Origin: Vallitaleaceae bacterium 9-2
GTDB lineage: Bacteria; Bacillota; Clostridia; Lachnospirales; Vallitaleaceae
Assembly: GCA_038396585.1 (NCBI GenBank)
Contig: CP121691.1
Coordinates: forward strand, 186,001-250,000
Reading direction: 5' to 3'
Length of the DNA stretch: 64,000 bases
Under the pieces are notes generated by a model, which did not search any database, had not been told where the DNA came from, and was given only the letters and a program-made list of their open reading frames with translations. The translations under genes and the position numbers were made by a program. This document shows, piece by piece, positions 54,634 to 63,940 of this stretch. The stretch's first letter is position 1. Each line of letters opens with the position of its first letter.

Positions 54634-55542
54634 ATGAATGAAGTATTAGATTTAGTCATTATCGGAGCAGGACCAGCCGGGATGACAGCGGCTATTTATG
54701 CGAGCCGAGCACAGATGAAGTTTGTTATTTTAGAAAAAGCGTTTCCTGGAGGACAAATTACAAATACATATGAAATCGAAAATTATCCGGGAATCAAGAC
54801 AGCATCAGGATTTGAACTTACAACGATGATGCAAGAACATGTAACAAACTTTGGTATTGAGATTCAAACAGAAGATGTTCAAGACGTTGAGTTAGATGCA
54901 ACGATAAAAATAATAAAAACATCAACAAATACCTACCATGCCAAGACGGTAATTTTTGCCATGGGAGCAACGTGGAAAAAACTTGGGGTTGAAGGGGAAG
55001 AGACTTTTTCAGGACGTGGAGTCTCCTACTGTGCCACCTGTGACGGTGCTTTTTATCGCAACAAGACGACGATGGTTGTCGGGGGCGGTGACGTAGCTGT
55101 AGAAGATGCTATCTATCTGGCGCGTATGTGCGAAAAAGTCTATCTTGTACATCGCCGCGATGAATTACGTGCAGTAAAAGTGTTGCAAGAAAAACTGTTT
55201 GAACTTGAAAATGTTGAAATTATCTGGGACAGCGAGTTGACCAAGATCGAAGGGGACCAATTTGTGAGTCGAACAGAAGTAGCCAATAAAAAAACCGGTG
55301 AAGTGCGCTCAATCGATGCAGATGGTGTATTTATAGCTGTAGGAAGTAACCCTAATACTGAATTTTTACGTGGAAAAGTCGATATGGATCAAGGGGGCTA
55401 TATAGCAACCGGAGAAAACTGCATGACCAATGTTGAAGGTGTTTTTGCAGCAGGAGACTTACGCCAAAAATCCCTGCGACAAGTCATCACAGCATGTGGA
55501 GATGGAGCAACGGCGGTCTATAGTGCGGAGCGTTTTATATAG
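54634..55542 (+). CDS. trxB: thioredoxin reductase
   Basis: The ATG at 54634 is used because GCGGAGG precedes it; the frame is open seven codons further up without a site. The 302-residue flavoprotein has the FAD loop VIIGAGPAGMTAAIYA (about 8-23), the redox-active cysteines in SYCATCDGAF (about 135-144), the NADPH loop VVGGGDVAVEDAIYLA (about 153-168) with HRRDELRA, and the C-terminal FAD motif VEGVFAAGDLRQK (about 271-283). It reduces thioredoxin in the cytoplasm. No thioredoxin gene is nearby. Confidence 0.95.
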   Translation: MNEVLDLVIIGAGPAGMTAAIYASRAQMKFVILEKAFPGGQITNTYEIENYPGIKTASGFELTTMMQEHVTNFGIEIQTEDVQDVELDATIKIIKTSTNTYHAKTVIFAMGATWKKLGVEGEETFSGRGVSYCATCDGAFYRNKTTMVVGGGDVAVEDAIYLARMCEKVYLVHRRDELRAVKVLQEKLFELENVEIIWDSELTKIEGDQFVSRTEVANKKTGEVRSIDADGVFIAVGSNPNTEFLRGKVDMDQGGYIATGENCMTNVEGVFAAGDLRQKSLRQVITACGDGATAVYSAERFI

Positions 55543-55579
55543 ACCTATAGAGAGTGCATAAGAAGTAATGGAGGAAAAG

Positions 55580-56206
55580 ATGAAAATAAAAACCATAGAA
55601 GTGAGTTTTTTGCAAACCAATTGTATGATCATATGGGATGAAGCGACACACCATGGTATTATTATTGATCCAGGTGCAAAAAGCGCTAAAGTTCTTGATA
55701 CTATTGAAACTGAAAACTTAGTCATTACGCATATTCTTATTACACATGGACACTTTGACCATGTAGGCGGAGTGAATTTTTTAGTAGAAGCATTAAAAGA
55801 ACAAGGCCAAGCGCCACAGGTGTGTATGCATGGTTTGGAAAAAGAGGAAATGGAAGCAGGGGCTAAAAAACAGCATGAAAAACAGTTTTTTGATATTGAT
55901 ATAGATTTAAAAGACAAACAATCATTAAACGTAGGATTTACAGCATTTGATCTAATTGTGGTTCCGGGACATACAAGCTATAGTGTGTGCTTTTATAATA
56001 AGGAGCACGGGTTTGTTGTATCAGGAGATACCCTCTTTTACCGAACGATTGGTACATCTGGATATTATAATGGACCGGATACAGACTTGCGCGAGTATGT
56101 GAAAAGACGTCTACTAACGCTTGCGGATGAGACTGTAGTATATCCTGGGCATGGAGATACGACAACAATTGGTGATGAAAAGCGAATGAATCCGTTCCTT
56201 GCATAA
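55580..56206 (+). CDS. metallo-beta-lactamase-fold hydrolase (glyoxalase II-like)
   Basis: The start is the ATG at 55580, five bases after GGAGG; an ATG at 55568 lies before that site. The 208-residue protein carries the metal motif THGHFDHVGG (HxHxDH, about 59-68), a further histidine in VVPGHTSYSVCFY (about 130-142), DTLF (about 154-157), and the last ligand in VVYPGHGDTTTI (about 189-200). It is probably a cytoplasmic thioester or similar hydrolase; the substrate is unknown. It follows trxB by 37 bases and may be cotranscribed with it. Confidence 0.9.
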   Translation: MKIKTIEVSFLQTNCMIIWDEATHHGIIIDPGAKSAKVLDTIETENLVITHILITHGHFDHVGGVNFLVEALKEQGQAPQVCMHGLEKEEMEAGAKKQHEKQFFDIDIDLKDKQSLNVGFTAFDLIVVPGHTSYSVCFYNKEHGFVVSGDTLFYRTIGTSGYYNGPDTDLREYVKRRLLTLADETVVYPGHGDTTTIGDEKRMNPFLA

Positions 56207-56288
56207 TACGCCTGTTATCTTAAGGTTATGAAGATACATATATGTGTCGATATAAAATATATAAATAACCTTTAAAGTAGGTGATATA

Positions 56289-57158
56289 ATGAATGGAAAA
56301 GTCTTATTGTTTGTACGAGATTATCAGATAAAAAGAAACTTGATTAGTTTGCTGACACATTTACAAGTCCAGTTTATGGAATGTTTTGAAGAAGAAGAAT
56401 TGAGCTTTAAGTTGCAATTATATACACAAGGCAATCGTATATTTATTTATGAGTTTACAGGCAATGTCAAACAAGAAGAATATGAACGTGTGAAAGCGAT
56501 CAAGGACAAAGGCTGGAAAATCCTTGCTATTTATCCAAGGTATTCAACCCGCTTTATTGATGAAAGCCAAAAAATACAGATTGACGATATATTAACCCAT
56601 CCGATTGAACCGGAATCCATGAAGCGCAAGATGATTGCACTTATTAATAAGATGGCACCGGAAAGTAAAACTCAGCCAGTTCATCCTGAGAACTTACAAG
56701 ATGCAGTGCGGGTTGAGATAAACCGAGCAACACGAGGTAATTATCCCTTGTCGTTTATTATGATTTCTCCACCGGAGATGTCCGATGAACACAAGGATAT
56801 TTTTTCTGGAAAACTAAAAGAACATCTACGAGAGACGGATATGATTTATACAGAAGATGATGCAAACACATACATGATGTTGTGTCCGTTTACTCCTAAA
56901 AATCTTCTGGTTGAAGTAGAAAACAAGATTCGACGGGTATTTGAAGAGCTTAGGGAACCCTTTAAGATAGCGCGTAAAGACAAAGTATATGTTCATGGAC
57001 TTACACTAGATGAAGATGGTCAATCGTATCAAGAAATCTATGAAAAATTGCTAAAAGGCATTCATGACAGTAAATTATTAGATCAAGAGGATATTCAAGA
57101 TATATTTAAAGATCGCACGAAGCTTATGGCGTATCGTAATCTGTTTAAGCGAATATAA
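56289..57158 (+). CDS. receiver-like protein with degenerate GGDEF-like C-terminal domain
   Basis: 289 residues, no membrane span. Residues about 1-115 look like a response-regulator fold (VLLFVRDYQIKRNLISLL, then ILTHPIEPESMKRKMIALI) but lack the usual acidic pair and a clear phosphoacceptor aspartate. Residues about 135-275 have the alternating pattern of nucleotide-cyclase domains (VRVEINRATRGNYPLSFIMI, LRETDMIYTEDDANTYMML), but no GG(D/E)EF motif is present. It therefore looks like a non-catalytic sensor or effector. A PilZ gene follows. I do not recognise a named family. Confidence 0.55.
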   Translation: MNGKVLLFVRDYQIKRNLISLLTHLQVQFMECFEEEELSFKLQLYTQGNRIFIYEFTGNVKQEEYERVKAIKDKGWKILAIYPRYSTRFIDESQKIQIDDILTHPIEPESMKRKMIALINKMAPESKTQPVHPENLQDAVRVEINRATRGNYPLSFIMISPPEMSDEHKDIFSGKLKEHLRETDMIYTEDDANTYMMLCPFTPKNLLVEVENKIRRVFEELREPFKIARKDKVYVHGLTLDEDGQSYQEIYEKLLKGIHDSKLLDQEDIQDIFKDRTKLMAYRNLFKRI

Positions 57159-57163
57159 CTTGC

Positions 57164-57192
57164 TTGTTTCTTCATATGTTTTGTATTATAAT
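57164..57192 (+). promoter_or_regulatory. sigma-A promoter of the PilZ gene
   Basis: TTGTTT (57164-57169), a 17-base spacer and a perfect TATAAT (57187-57192), 37 bases before the PilZ start codon. Confidence 0.65.
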
Positions 57193-57228
57193 GAAGGTGT
57201 AAGAATATGAGACGGAGAAGGTGAATAG

Positions 57229-57588
57229 ATGAAAGAACGCAGAAAGTATAAACGTTTGCCAATTAAGTTAATCATTGATATTGACAAACTCTTTAGACAA
57301 GATAATGAAATTATTAGCGACATAAATGAATCGATTGAAGTCGTCGATATTTCAAAACGTGGTATCGGCTTTTTGTGCAAAGATGAATTGCCATTAGATT
57401 ACTACTTTAATGCAAAGATTCAATTTGATGAAGTACGTTTTTTCTATTGTGTCATTAAAATTATCCGTAAAGAAAAGATTGACCAGGGATATCATTTTGG
57501 ATGTGAATTTGTTGGACTGGCAGAGTTCTTATCTAAAAAAGTAGATGAATATGAATCGATTCTTAATGATATGGATTCAGAAGTATAG
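57229..57588 (+). CDS. PilZ domain protein
   Basis: A 119-residue single-domain cyclic-di-GMP receptor candidate. The RxxxR motif is in ERRKYKRLPIKL (about 3-14) and the second motif is VVDISKRGIGFL (D-x-S-x-x-G, about 38-49), both needed for ligand binding. A following beta-barrel runs to about residue 105. It is transcribed from its own promoter, downstream of the receiver-like protein and ended by a terminator. A link to motility or the cell surface is plausible. Confidence 0.88.
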   Translation: MKERRKYKRLPIKLIIDIDKLFRQDNEIISDINESIEVVDISKRGIGFLCKDELPLDYYFNAKIQFDEVRFFYCVIKIIRKEKIDQGYHFGCEFVGLAEFLSKKVDEYESILNDMDSEV

Positions 57589-57611
57589 AAAGATGTGCGT
57601 GACTAAGAGAT

Positions 57612-57640
57612 AAAGCAGTACATGATGTACTGCTTTTTGT
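57612..57640 (+). terminator. intrinsic terminator after the PilZ gene
   Basis: AAAGCAGTACA (57612-57622) with TGTACTGCTTT (57626-57636) around a three-base loop, then TTG. It lies just before proA. Confidence 0.88.
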
Positions 57641-57666
57641 TTAACTTTTTTTACTGGAGGTATGAT

Positions 57667-58947
57667 ATGAGCATGTTAGAAGCTGCGGCACAAGCGAAAA
57701 AGGCATCAATTAAATTAGCGGCATCATCAACGAAACTAAAGAATAAGGCTTTGAAAAATATTGCTGAAGTATTGGTGGCCAACAAGAAGATGATTATAAC
57801 GGCAAACCAATTAGACTTAGAACAAAGCGAAGCAGAACATTTAGAAGCGCCGTTACTGAAAAGACTGCGTTTTGATGATGCAAAGATTGAAGAAGTGGTG
57901 GAAGGAATACACAGTTTAATCAAACTAGAGGACCCTGTGGGACAAGAATTGTTAAAAACCGAACTTGATCATGGGTTGATGTTGGTTAAAGAAAGCTGCC
58001 CTATTGGTTTGATTGGTGTTATCTTCGAGTCGCGCCCGGATGCCCTTGTTCAGATTGCAAGCCTTTGTTTAAAAAGTGGCAATGCAGTTATGCTAAAGGG
58101 TGGAAGTGAAGCAAAAAGAACGAATAAGGTTTTGACCGAACTTATTGTTCAGGCAACGGATGAAGCGGGGATTCCTAGTTCATGGATTCATAATATTGAA
58201 TCCCGAGCAGAAGTGTCTAAAATGCTAGGTCTTGATGAATATATTGACTTGATTATTCCAAGAGGCTCCAACGCATTTGTGCGATATATTATCGAAAATT
58301 CAAGAATTCCGGTTCTAGGTCATGCAGATGGCATCTGCCATGGATATATTCATCGGGATGCGGATATACAGATGGCTGTTGATGTTGCTCTAGATTCAAA
58401 AACCCAGTATGTGGCTGTATGTAATGCCATGGAAACACTATTAGTGCATCGAGGCATTGCCAAGGAGTTTTTGCCTAAATTAGCTGCAGCATATGCACCC
58501 TTTAATGTTCGCATCCATGGGTGTGAAAAAACACAGATGATTATTGACTGTGAACCGGCAACAGAACAAGACTGGAAAACAGAATATCTAGATTATGAAA
58601 TTTCGATTCGAATTGTTGATAGTATGGAAGATGCAATAGAACATATTAATACTTATGGTTCAGGACATACAGAGACGATTGTGACACAAAACAAAGACAA
58701 GGCAAAAACATTTATGATGCTTGTTGATTCAGGAAATGTTTTTCACAATTGTTCAACACGATTTAGTGATGGATTTAGATATGGATTTGGTGCGGAGGTT
58801 GGGATTAGCACCAACAAAATACATGCAAGGGGTCCGGTTGGACTTGATGGGCTATTAATCTATAAGTACAAACTTTATGGGCATGGACAAATTGCAGGTG
58901 ACTATGCACAAGGTATAAAAAAATTCACCCATCGACACATTAAGTAA
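57667..58947 (+). CDS. proA: glutamate-5-semialdehyde dehydrogenase (gamma-glutamyl phosphate reductase)
   Basis: Second step of proline synthesis, NADPH-dependent reduction of gamma-glutamyl phosphate. The ATG at 57667 has GGAGG six bases upstream; an upstream extension of 15 hydrophobic residues from 57622 overlaps the terminator and is rejected. 426 residues. The catalytic cysteine lies in TQYVAVCNAMETLLVH (about 249-264), the cofactor loop includes VIFESRPDALVQIA (about 118-131), and GFGAEVGISTNKIHARGP (about 376-393) is conserved at the C-terminus. No proB lies next to it. Confidence 0.96.
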   Translation: MSMLEAAAQAKKASIKLAASSTKLKNKALKNIAEVLVANKKMIITANQLDLEQSEAEHLEAPLLKRLRFDDAKIEEVVEGIHSLIKLEDPVGQELLKTELDHGLMLVKESCPIGLIGVIFESRPDALVQIASLCLKSGNAVMLKGGSEAKRTNKVLTELIVQATDEAGIPSSWIHNIESRAEVSKMLGLDEYIDLIIPRGSNAFVRYIIENSRIPVLGHADGICHGYIHRDADIQMAVDVALDSKTQYVAVCNAMETLLVHRGIAKEFLPKLAAAYAPFNVRIHGCEKTQMIIDCEPATEQDWKTEYLDYEISIRIVDSMEDAIEHINTYGSGHTETIVTQNKDKAKTFMMLVDSGNVFHNCSTRFSDGFRYGFGAEVGISTNKIHARGPVGLDGLLIYKYKLYGHGQIAGDYAQGIKKFTHRHIK

Positions 58948-58969
58948 CATATGATTTTGGAATTATTAT

Positions 58970-59015
58970 AGGCCAAGGAAAATTTTTCATCAACGAAAAA
59001 TATCCTTGGCCTTTG
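58970..59015. terminator. bidirectional terminator, proA / galM
   Basis: AGGCCAAGGA (58970-58979) pairs with TCCTTGGCCT (59003-59012), with an inner ATTTTTC/GAAAAAT stem. It lies between the two convergent genes. Only a short T-rich tail follows on the plus strand. Confidence 0.75.
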
Positions 59016-59024
59016 TGTATGATT

Positions 59025-60074
59025 TTAGTTGTTTTTAAATCGATAGGTTGTCTTTGTACGATATATTTGTCCCGGTTCTAGAAAGCGACTTTCAACAAAT
59101 GGTGCATTAAGAGCATCCGGGTAATACTGGGTTTCAAGGCAAAAGGCTGCTTGCTTTTGAAGGGGAATATTATCGCTGGCAATAAAGGTATTATCAATAT
59201 AATTGCCAGAATAGAAAACGACACATGCAGCATCTGTGGTGACTTCCATGATGCGACCTGTTTTTGGGTCTTTGGCAACGATTAAGGGAGCGCTTGATGG
59301 CTGATTAAGCTCAAAAGCGTGATCGTATCCACCGGCGATACGAATTTGCTCTACATCGTCATTGATATTTTTACCAATAGGTTTTGCTACACGAAAATCA
59401 AAGACGGTACCTTCTACAGGGCTAAGACAAGTAGCGATGGTCTCTTCATTTACTGGAGTATATCGGGTTGCTTGAATTTCTAATTCATGGTCATGAATCG
59501 TTGTTGTATAGTCTCCACTTAGGTTGAAATAGCAGTGATTAGTCATGTTAACAAAGGTTTTTTTATCAGTTGTACACGTGTATTGAAGGGTGAGGGCGTT
59601 GGTATTATCAAAAGAATAACTGACGGTACAATCTAGATTACCTGGAAAGCCCTCGGTCATATCGGGACTCATATGATGTAAGGTAATACTGGCTTTTTCC
59701 TGACTGCAGTATTCGCTGACTTCCCATATTTGCTTGTCAAAAGCATTAGGACCTCCATGTAAGTTGTTGTTACCATCATTTTTGGCTAAAGTATATGTGG
59801 TGTCGTCAATGTCAAAGGAAGCGCCGGAAATCCGTCCGCCGACACGACCAATCATTGCGCCAATATATCCATCATAAGTTTCATACTTTTGAACATCATC
59901 ATAGCTAATGGCAACATTTTTAAAGATACCGTCTTGATCAGGTACGTTGATACTTCGGATGATTCCCCCTAGGTTTAAAATGGACACACTGGCACCTGCT
60001 TCATTCGTGAGTGTATACTCCATCACATCATCGCCGGCTTGAGTTTTTCCAAAGAGCTTTTTGCTGATTTCCAT
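59025..60074 (-). CDS. galM: aldose 1-epimerase (mutarotase)
   Basis: Interconverts the alpha and beta anomers of galactose and glucose. The ATG at 60074 has AAGGAGA upstream; the frame continues twelve codons further without a site. The 349-residue beta-sandwich has NNLHGGPNAFDKQIWEV (about 88-104) with the catalytic-type His, TNHCYFNLSG (about 179-188) with the second His, the Asp region in IAGGYDHAFEL, and the base glutamate near the C-terminus in FCLETQYYPDALN (about 309-321). Monocistronic on the minus strand. Confidence 0.95.
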   Translation of the reverse strand: MEISKKLFGKTQAGDDVMEYTLTNEAGASVSILNLGGIIRSINVPDQDGIFKNVAISYDDVQKYETYDGYIGAMIGRVGGRISGASFDIDDTTYTLAKNDGNNNLHGGPNAFDKQIWEVSEYCSQEKASITLHHMSPDMTEGFPGNLDCTVSYSFDNTNALTLQYTCTTDKKTFVNMTNHCYFNLSGDYTTTIHDHELEIQATRYTPVNEETIATCLSPVEGTVFDFRVAKPIGKNINDDVEQIRIAGGYDHAFELNQPSSAPLIVAKDPKTGRIMEVTTDAACVVFYSGNYIDNTFIASDNIPLQKQAAFCLETQYYPDALNAPFVESRFLEPGQIYRTKTTYRFKNN

Positions 60075-60258
60075 AATGCATATCTCCTTCTCTACACTAG
60101 ATTTTTGCAAACAATTTTACGATAAAATCCATTATACACCAACGCTTATAATGCTACAAGTAAGCAAGGGATAAAATCCGTTTCGACTGTTGCGAAAACA
60201 AGTAAAATATGTAATACTATAGAATGAAAACTAAAATAAATTTATGTTAGGAGACAAA

Positions 60259-61017
60259 ATGGAAAAAGTTGTATTAGCTACAGTTGGTGATGTGGAAATC
60301 ACAAAAGAGCAAATGATCAATATTTTAAGAAATATTCCTCAAGAGCATGCAGCAAGTGTTGCTGGTGAAGAAGGACGCGTACGTTTACTTGATGAAATGA
60401 TTGCAGGTGAACTTTTATACTTAGACGCAAAGAAAAATGGTCTTGATGAAGAAGAAAACTTTCAAAAAATCTTAGAAGATACAGCTAGAACTTTATTACA
60501 ACGCTATGCTGTAAATAAATTATTTGAAGGCATTGAGGTTTCAGATGATGAGATTAGTACACATTATGATGAAAATAGAGACCAATATACAGAAACAGAA
60601 AAAGCGAGTGCAAAGCATATCCTTGTAGATACAGAAGAAAAAGCACTTGAAGTTAAACAAGAAATCGAAGACGGCAAAAGCTTTGAAGATGCAGCAAAAG
60701 AGCACTCAACATGTCCTTCAAAAGAACGTGGTGGTGAGCTTGGAGAATTTGGACGTGGCCAAATGGTCAAAGAATTTGAAGATGCGGCATTTGATGCAAC
60801 TATCGGAGAGCTTGTAGGACCTGTACAAACACAATTTGGATTCCATTTATTGATTGTCGATGCAGTAATCCCAGCAGCGGTTCAACCTCTTGAGCAAGTA
60901 AAAGATGCAATTCAAGGGCAGTTGGCACAAGCAAAGCAAGCGGATGTATACTTTAAGGCAGTGGACGAATTGAAAAAAGAGTATCCTGTAAAAGTGAATC
61001 CTGAAGCATTGAAATAA
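60259..61017 (+). CDS. parvulin-type peptidyl-prolyl cis-trans isomerase, cytosolic
   Basis: The ATG at 60259 has TTAGGAGA five bases upstream; an ATG at 60244 precedes that site and is rejected. 252 residues. The N-terminal SurA/PrsA-like helical part (about 1-110) leads to the PpiC domain (about 112-205), with KASAKHILVDTEEKALEV, a Gly-rich GELGEFGRGQMVKEFEDAAF, and FGFHLLIVDAV at the end. Unlike PrsA it has neither a signal peptide nor a lipobox, so it acts in the cytoplasm as a folding helper. It is ended by a terminator. Confidence 0.93.
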   Translation: MEKVVLATVGDVEITKEQMINILRNIPQEHAASVAGEEGRVRLLDEMIAGELLYLDAKKNGLDEEENFQKILEDTARTLLQRYAVNKLFEGIEVSDDEISTHYDENRDQYTETEKASAKHILVDTEEKALEVKQEIEDGKSFEDAAKEHSTCPSKERGGELGEFGRGQMVKEFEDAAFDATIGELVGPVQTQFGFHLLIVDAVIPAAVQPLEQVKDAIQGQLAQAKQADVYFKAVDELKKEYPVKVNPEALK

Positions 61018-61029
61018 GCTATGACTCCT

Positions 61030-61062
61030 AGGGCCGTTCAGATTCTGTTCGGTCCTTTTATA
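61030..61062 (+). terminator. intrinsic terminator after the parvulin gene
   Basis: AGGGCCG (61030-61036) pairs with CGGTCCT (61050-61056) including one G-U pair, then TTTT. Confidence 0.65.
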
Positions 61063-61150
61063 TACCTTTTTTAGAAGGTCCATGATATAATTAGAGGACA
61101 AAGAAATTTTCTTAGAGTAAATACAAGAGCATTACAGAATGGAGAAGCGT

Positions 61151-62074
61151 ATGCCGCTAACAAAAAAGCAAGGATTTTTAAATAAGGTGTATGACATAAT
61201 ATCAAAAGATCAGGTATTATGTGATGAACCTTTAAAAGAATATACATCATTTAAGATAGGAGGACCTGCAGATTACTTGATTTTTCCAAAAACTAACATG
61301 CAGGTTAGTCGTATAATTAAGCTTTGTAAACAAGAAGAGATGCCTCTATTTATCCTTGGTAATGGAAGTAACCTCTTGGTTACAGATGAAGGCTTTCGTG
61401 GTGTAGTGATTCAACTATACAAAGCATTTAATACAATAACGGTCGATCAGACAAGGATAATAGCTCAAGCAGGTGCTAGACTTAGTCAAGTGGCCAATGC
61501 AGCAGCGCGTGCCAGCTTAACAGGGCTTGAGTTTGCCTCAGGGATTCCAGGAACCTTAGGCGGAGCCGTCTTTATGAATGCAGGAGCCTACGGAGGCGAG
61601 ATGGAGCAAGTTGTGCGCCGGGTGACAGCAGTAGACATGGAGGGGAACCTATTTGAATTCACACATGATGAGCTAGCGTTTGCGTATCGCCACAGCATGT
61701 TGCAAGATCGGCACATGATTGCCCTAGACGTTGTGATAGAACTTCAAAAAGGAGATCAAACAGAGATTCGACGGATTATGTTTGAACTGAACAAACGTCG
61801 CAAAGAAAAACAGCCATTAGAATTTCCAAGTGCGGGAAGCACATTTAAACGTCCGGAGGGATATTTTGCAGGAAAGCTTATTATGGACGCTGGCCTTGCG
61901 GGATACCGGGTTGGAGATGCGATGGTGTCAGAAAAACATTGTGGATTTATTATTAATGTAGGTGAGGCGACCTGCTCAGATGTATTGGCGCTCATTGAAC
62001 ATATTCAAACGGTTGTCTATGCGAAGTTTCAGGTCACGTTGGAGCGAGAAGTCAAAGTTATTGGTGAGCGGTGA
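61151..62074 (+). CDS. murB: UDP-N-acetylenolpyruvoylglucosamine reductase
   Basis: Second committed step of peptidoglycan precursor synthesis, FAD- and NADPH-dependent. The ATG at 61151 is preferred because GGAG lies six bases before it. 307 residues. The FAD-binding part has FKIGGPADYLIFP (about 32-44), LGNGSNLLV (about 72-80) and ASGIPGTLGGAVFMNAGAYGGEM (about 132-154). The catalytic serine region is PSAGSTFKRPEGYFAGKLI (about 227-245). It is the first of murB-rapZ-yvcK-whiA, a conserved Firmicutes order. Confidence 0.97.
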   Translation: MPLTKKQGFLNKVYDIISKDQVLCDEPLKEYTSFKIGGPADYLIFPKTNMQVSRIIKLCKQEEMPLFILGNGSNLLVTDEGFRGVVIQLYKAFNTITVDQTRIIAQAGARLSQVANAAARASLTGLEFASGIPGTLGGAVFMNAGAYGGEMEQVVRRVTAVDMEGNLFEFTHDELAFAYRHSMLQDRHMIALDVVIELQKGDQTEIRRIMFELNKRRKEKQPLEFPSAGSTFKRPEGYFAGKLIMDAGLAGYRVGDAMVSEKHCGFIINVGEATCSDVLALIEHIQTVVYAKFQVTLEREVKVIGER

Positions 62075-62088
62075 ATTAAGGAGATAAG

Positions 62089-62961
62089 ATGCAATTTTCA
62101 ATTATAACAGGTATGTCGGGTGCAGGAAAAAGCACCGTATTAAAAAATCTTGAAGATCTAGGATATTTTTGTGTGGATAACTTACCGCCTACACTCATCG
62201 GAAAGTTCGCTGATATCTGCTTTAGCCCAGACTCGGGTATCAATAATGTGGCATTAGGGATTGATGTTCGTGGTGGAGAGTTTTTCAATGTGTTGTTTGA
62301 AGAAATTGATAAATTAAAAGCTGCTGACTATGAGATTAACATGGTTTTTTTAGAATCCTCTGATGACGTCTTAGTGAAGCGGTTTAAAGAAACGCGTCGC
62401 CGTCACCCCTTAGTGAGTGTTGGACGCATAGAAGATGGGATTGCACAGGAACGCGAGCTGTTAAAAGAAGCAAAACGACGCGCAGATTATATTGTAGATA
62501 CGTCGTCGTTACTGACACGAGAATTGAAAAATGAAATATACAAAATATTTATAGAAGAAAAAAGCTATGATAACTTAATTGTGTCGGTATTGTCCTTTGG
62601 ATTCAAATATGGAATTCCTTCAGATGCGGACCTTGTCTTTGATGTGCGCTTTATTCCCAATCCTTTTTATCTGGAAGAGCTTCGCTCAAAAAGTGGAAAC
62701 GATCAAGAAGTACAAGAGTATGTTATGAAATGGGAGTCGTCACAAGTTTTTATGAACAAGTTGACGGAGATGATTTCGTTTTTGCTCCCACATTATGTAC
62801 AAGAAGGAAAAAACCAACTTGTTATTGCAATAGGATGCACCGGGGGCAAGCACCGTTCCGTGACGTTAGCCAATGAGCTTTATGCACGGTTGGATGCAGA
62901 TGAATACAGTGTCAATGTCTATCATCGAGATATTCAAAAAGATGCGCGTTTAGGGAAGTAA
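62089..62961 (+). CDS. rapZ: RapZ/YvcJ-family nucleotide-binding protein
   Basis: 290 residues. Walker A is GMSGAGKST (about 8-16), LGIDVRGGEF (about 56-65) is a conserved loop, and FLESSDDVLVKRFKETRRRHPL is near 86-107. The C-terminal domain contains VIAIGCTGGKHRSVTLA (about 246-262). In Bacillus YvcJ binds and hydrolyses nucleotides and affects competence; in E. coli RapZ controls the glucosamine synthase small RNA. The role here is not shown. It starts 14 bases after murB. Confidence 0.95.
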   Translation: MQFSIITGMSGAGKSTVLKNLEDLGYFCVDNLPPTLIGKFADICFSPDSGINNVALGIDVRGGEFFNVLFEEIDKLKAADYEINMVFLESSDDVLVKRFKETRRRHPLVSVGRIEDGIAQERELLKEAKRRADYIVDTSSLLTRELKNEIYKIFIEEKSYDNLIVSVLSFGFKYGIPSDADLVFDVRFIPNPFYLEELRSKSGNDQEVQEYVMKWESSQVFMNKLTEMISFLLPHYVQEGKNQLVIAIGCTGGKHRSVTLANELYARLDADEYSVNVYHRDIQKDARLGK

Positions 62962-62970
62962 GAGGATGCT

Positions 62971-63924
62971 ATGTATAAAAATAAAAGGATTGTATGCATT
63001 GGAGGCGGAACAGGTCTATCAACAATGCTTCGGGGCTTAAAAGAATATACCGATGAACTTACAGCAATCGTTACGGTAGCTGATAACGGGGGACATTCGG
63101 GAATCTTAAGAAAAGAGATGAATATGTTGCCGCCAGGTGATATTCGTAACTGTCTATTAGCTTTAGCTGAAACTGAACCTATTATGAAAGAAGTGTTTCA
63201 ATACCGTTTTCATGATGGGGTGCTTAAAGATCATAATTTTGGAAATCTATTTTTAGCCGCCTTAACGTCAGTTTATGGAAGCTTTGAAAAAGCGGTTGAA
63301 AAAGCAAATGAAGTTCTTGCAGTAAAAGGGCAGGTGTTGCCTGTTTCGATGGAAGATATTCAGTTAAAAGCTACCTATGAAGATGGAACAACAGTTATTG
63401 GAGAACATGAGATTGTTTATACAAATAAAAGTAGTTACAAACGTATTATGGGAGTTGAATTGGTTCCACAAGAAGTACAACCCTATCCAAAAGCCATTGA
63501 AGCGATTTTAAAAGCGGATTTGGTTGTTTTGGGACCGGGAAGCTTATATACAAGCATTATTCCGAATTTATTGGTAAGCGGTGTTGTGGATGCCATTAAG
63601 CAATCATTTGCAACGATTGTCTACGTAGGTAATATCATGACACAGCCGGGAGAGACCGATGGTTATACCCTAAAAATGCATGTAGATGCCATCGAAAAAT
63701 ATCTAGGAAAAGATGTGCTACAATATATCATTGCCGATGATTCGCAGTTTGATGAAGAAGTACGTAAGCGCTATTTGGAAGAGCATTCCATTAAGGTAAT
63801 CAATGATATTGATATAGATGTCTATAGAAATGTCATTACAGATCAGATTGGATGGTATTCTAAAGAGAGTGGTTATATCCGTCATAATGCGGAAAAATTA
63901 GCCGAGATTATTATTGAATTATAG
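62971..63924 (+). CDS. yvcK: YvcK-family gluconeogenesis/cell-shape factor
   Basis: 317 residues. The UDP-sugar-binding N-terminus is VCIGGGTGLSTMLRGLKEYT (about 8-27), followed by VTVADNGGHSGILRKEMNMLPPGDIRNCLLALAE (about 35-68), and VLGPGSLYTSIIPNLLV (about 187-203). In Bacillus YvcK binds UDP-GlcNAc and is needed for growth on gluconeogenic sources and for cell shape. In the motif after ADNGG the usual serine is histidine (GGHSG). It starts nine bases after rapZ and precedes whiA. Confidence 0.95.
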   Translation: MYKNKRIVCIGGGTGLSTMLRGLKEYTDELTAIVTVADNGGHSGILRKEMNMLPPGDIRNCLLALAETEPIMKEVFQYRFHDGVLKDHNFGNLFLAALTSVYGSFEKAVEKANEVLAVKGQVLPVSMEDIQLKATYEDGTTVIGEHEIVYTNKSSYKRIMGVELVPQEVQPYPKAIEAILKADLVVLGPGSLYTSIIPNLLVSGVVDAIKQSFATIVYVGNIMTQPGETDGYTLKMHVDAIEKYLGKDVLQYIIADDSQFDEEVRKRYLEEHSIKVINDIDIDVYRNVITDQIGWYSKESGYIRHNAEKLAEIIIEL

Positions 63925-63940
63925 GAAGAGGTGAAGACAA

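Noticed and set aside
57622-57666. Longer N-terminus for ProA
   Set aside because: The extra 15 residues are encoded across the preceding terminator and no ribosome site supports that start.
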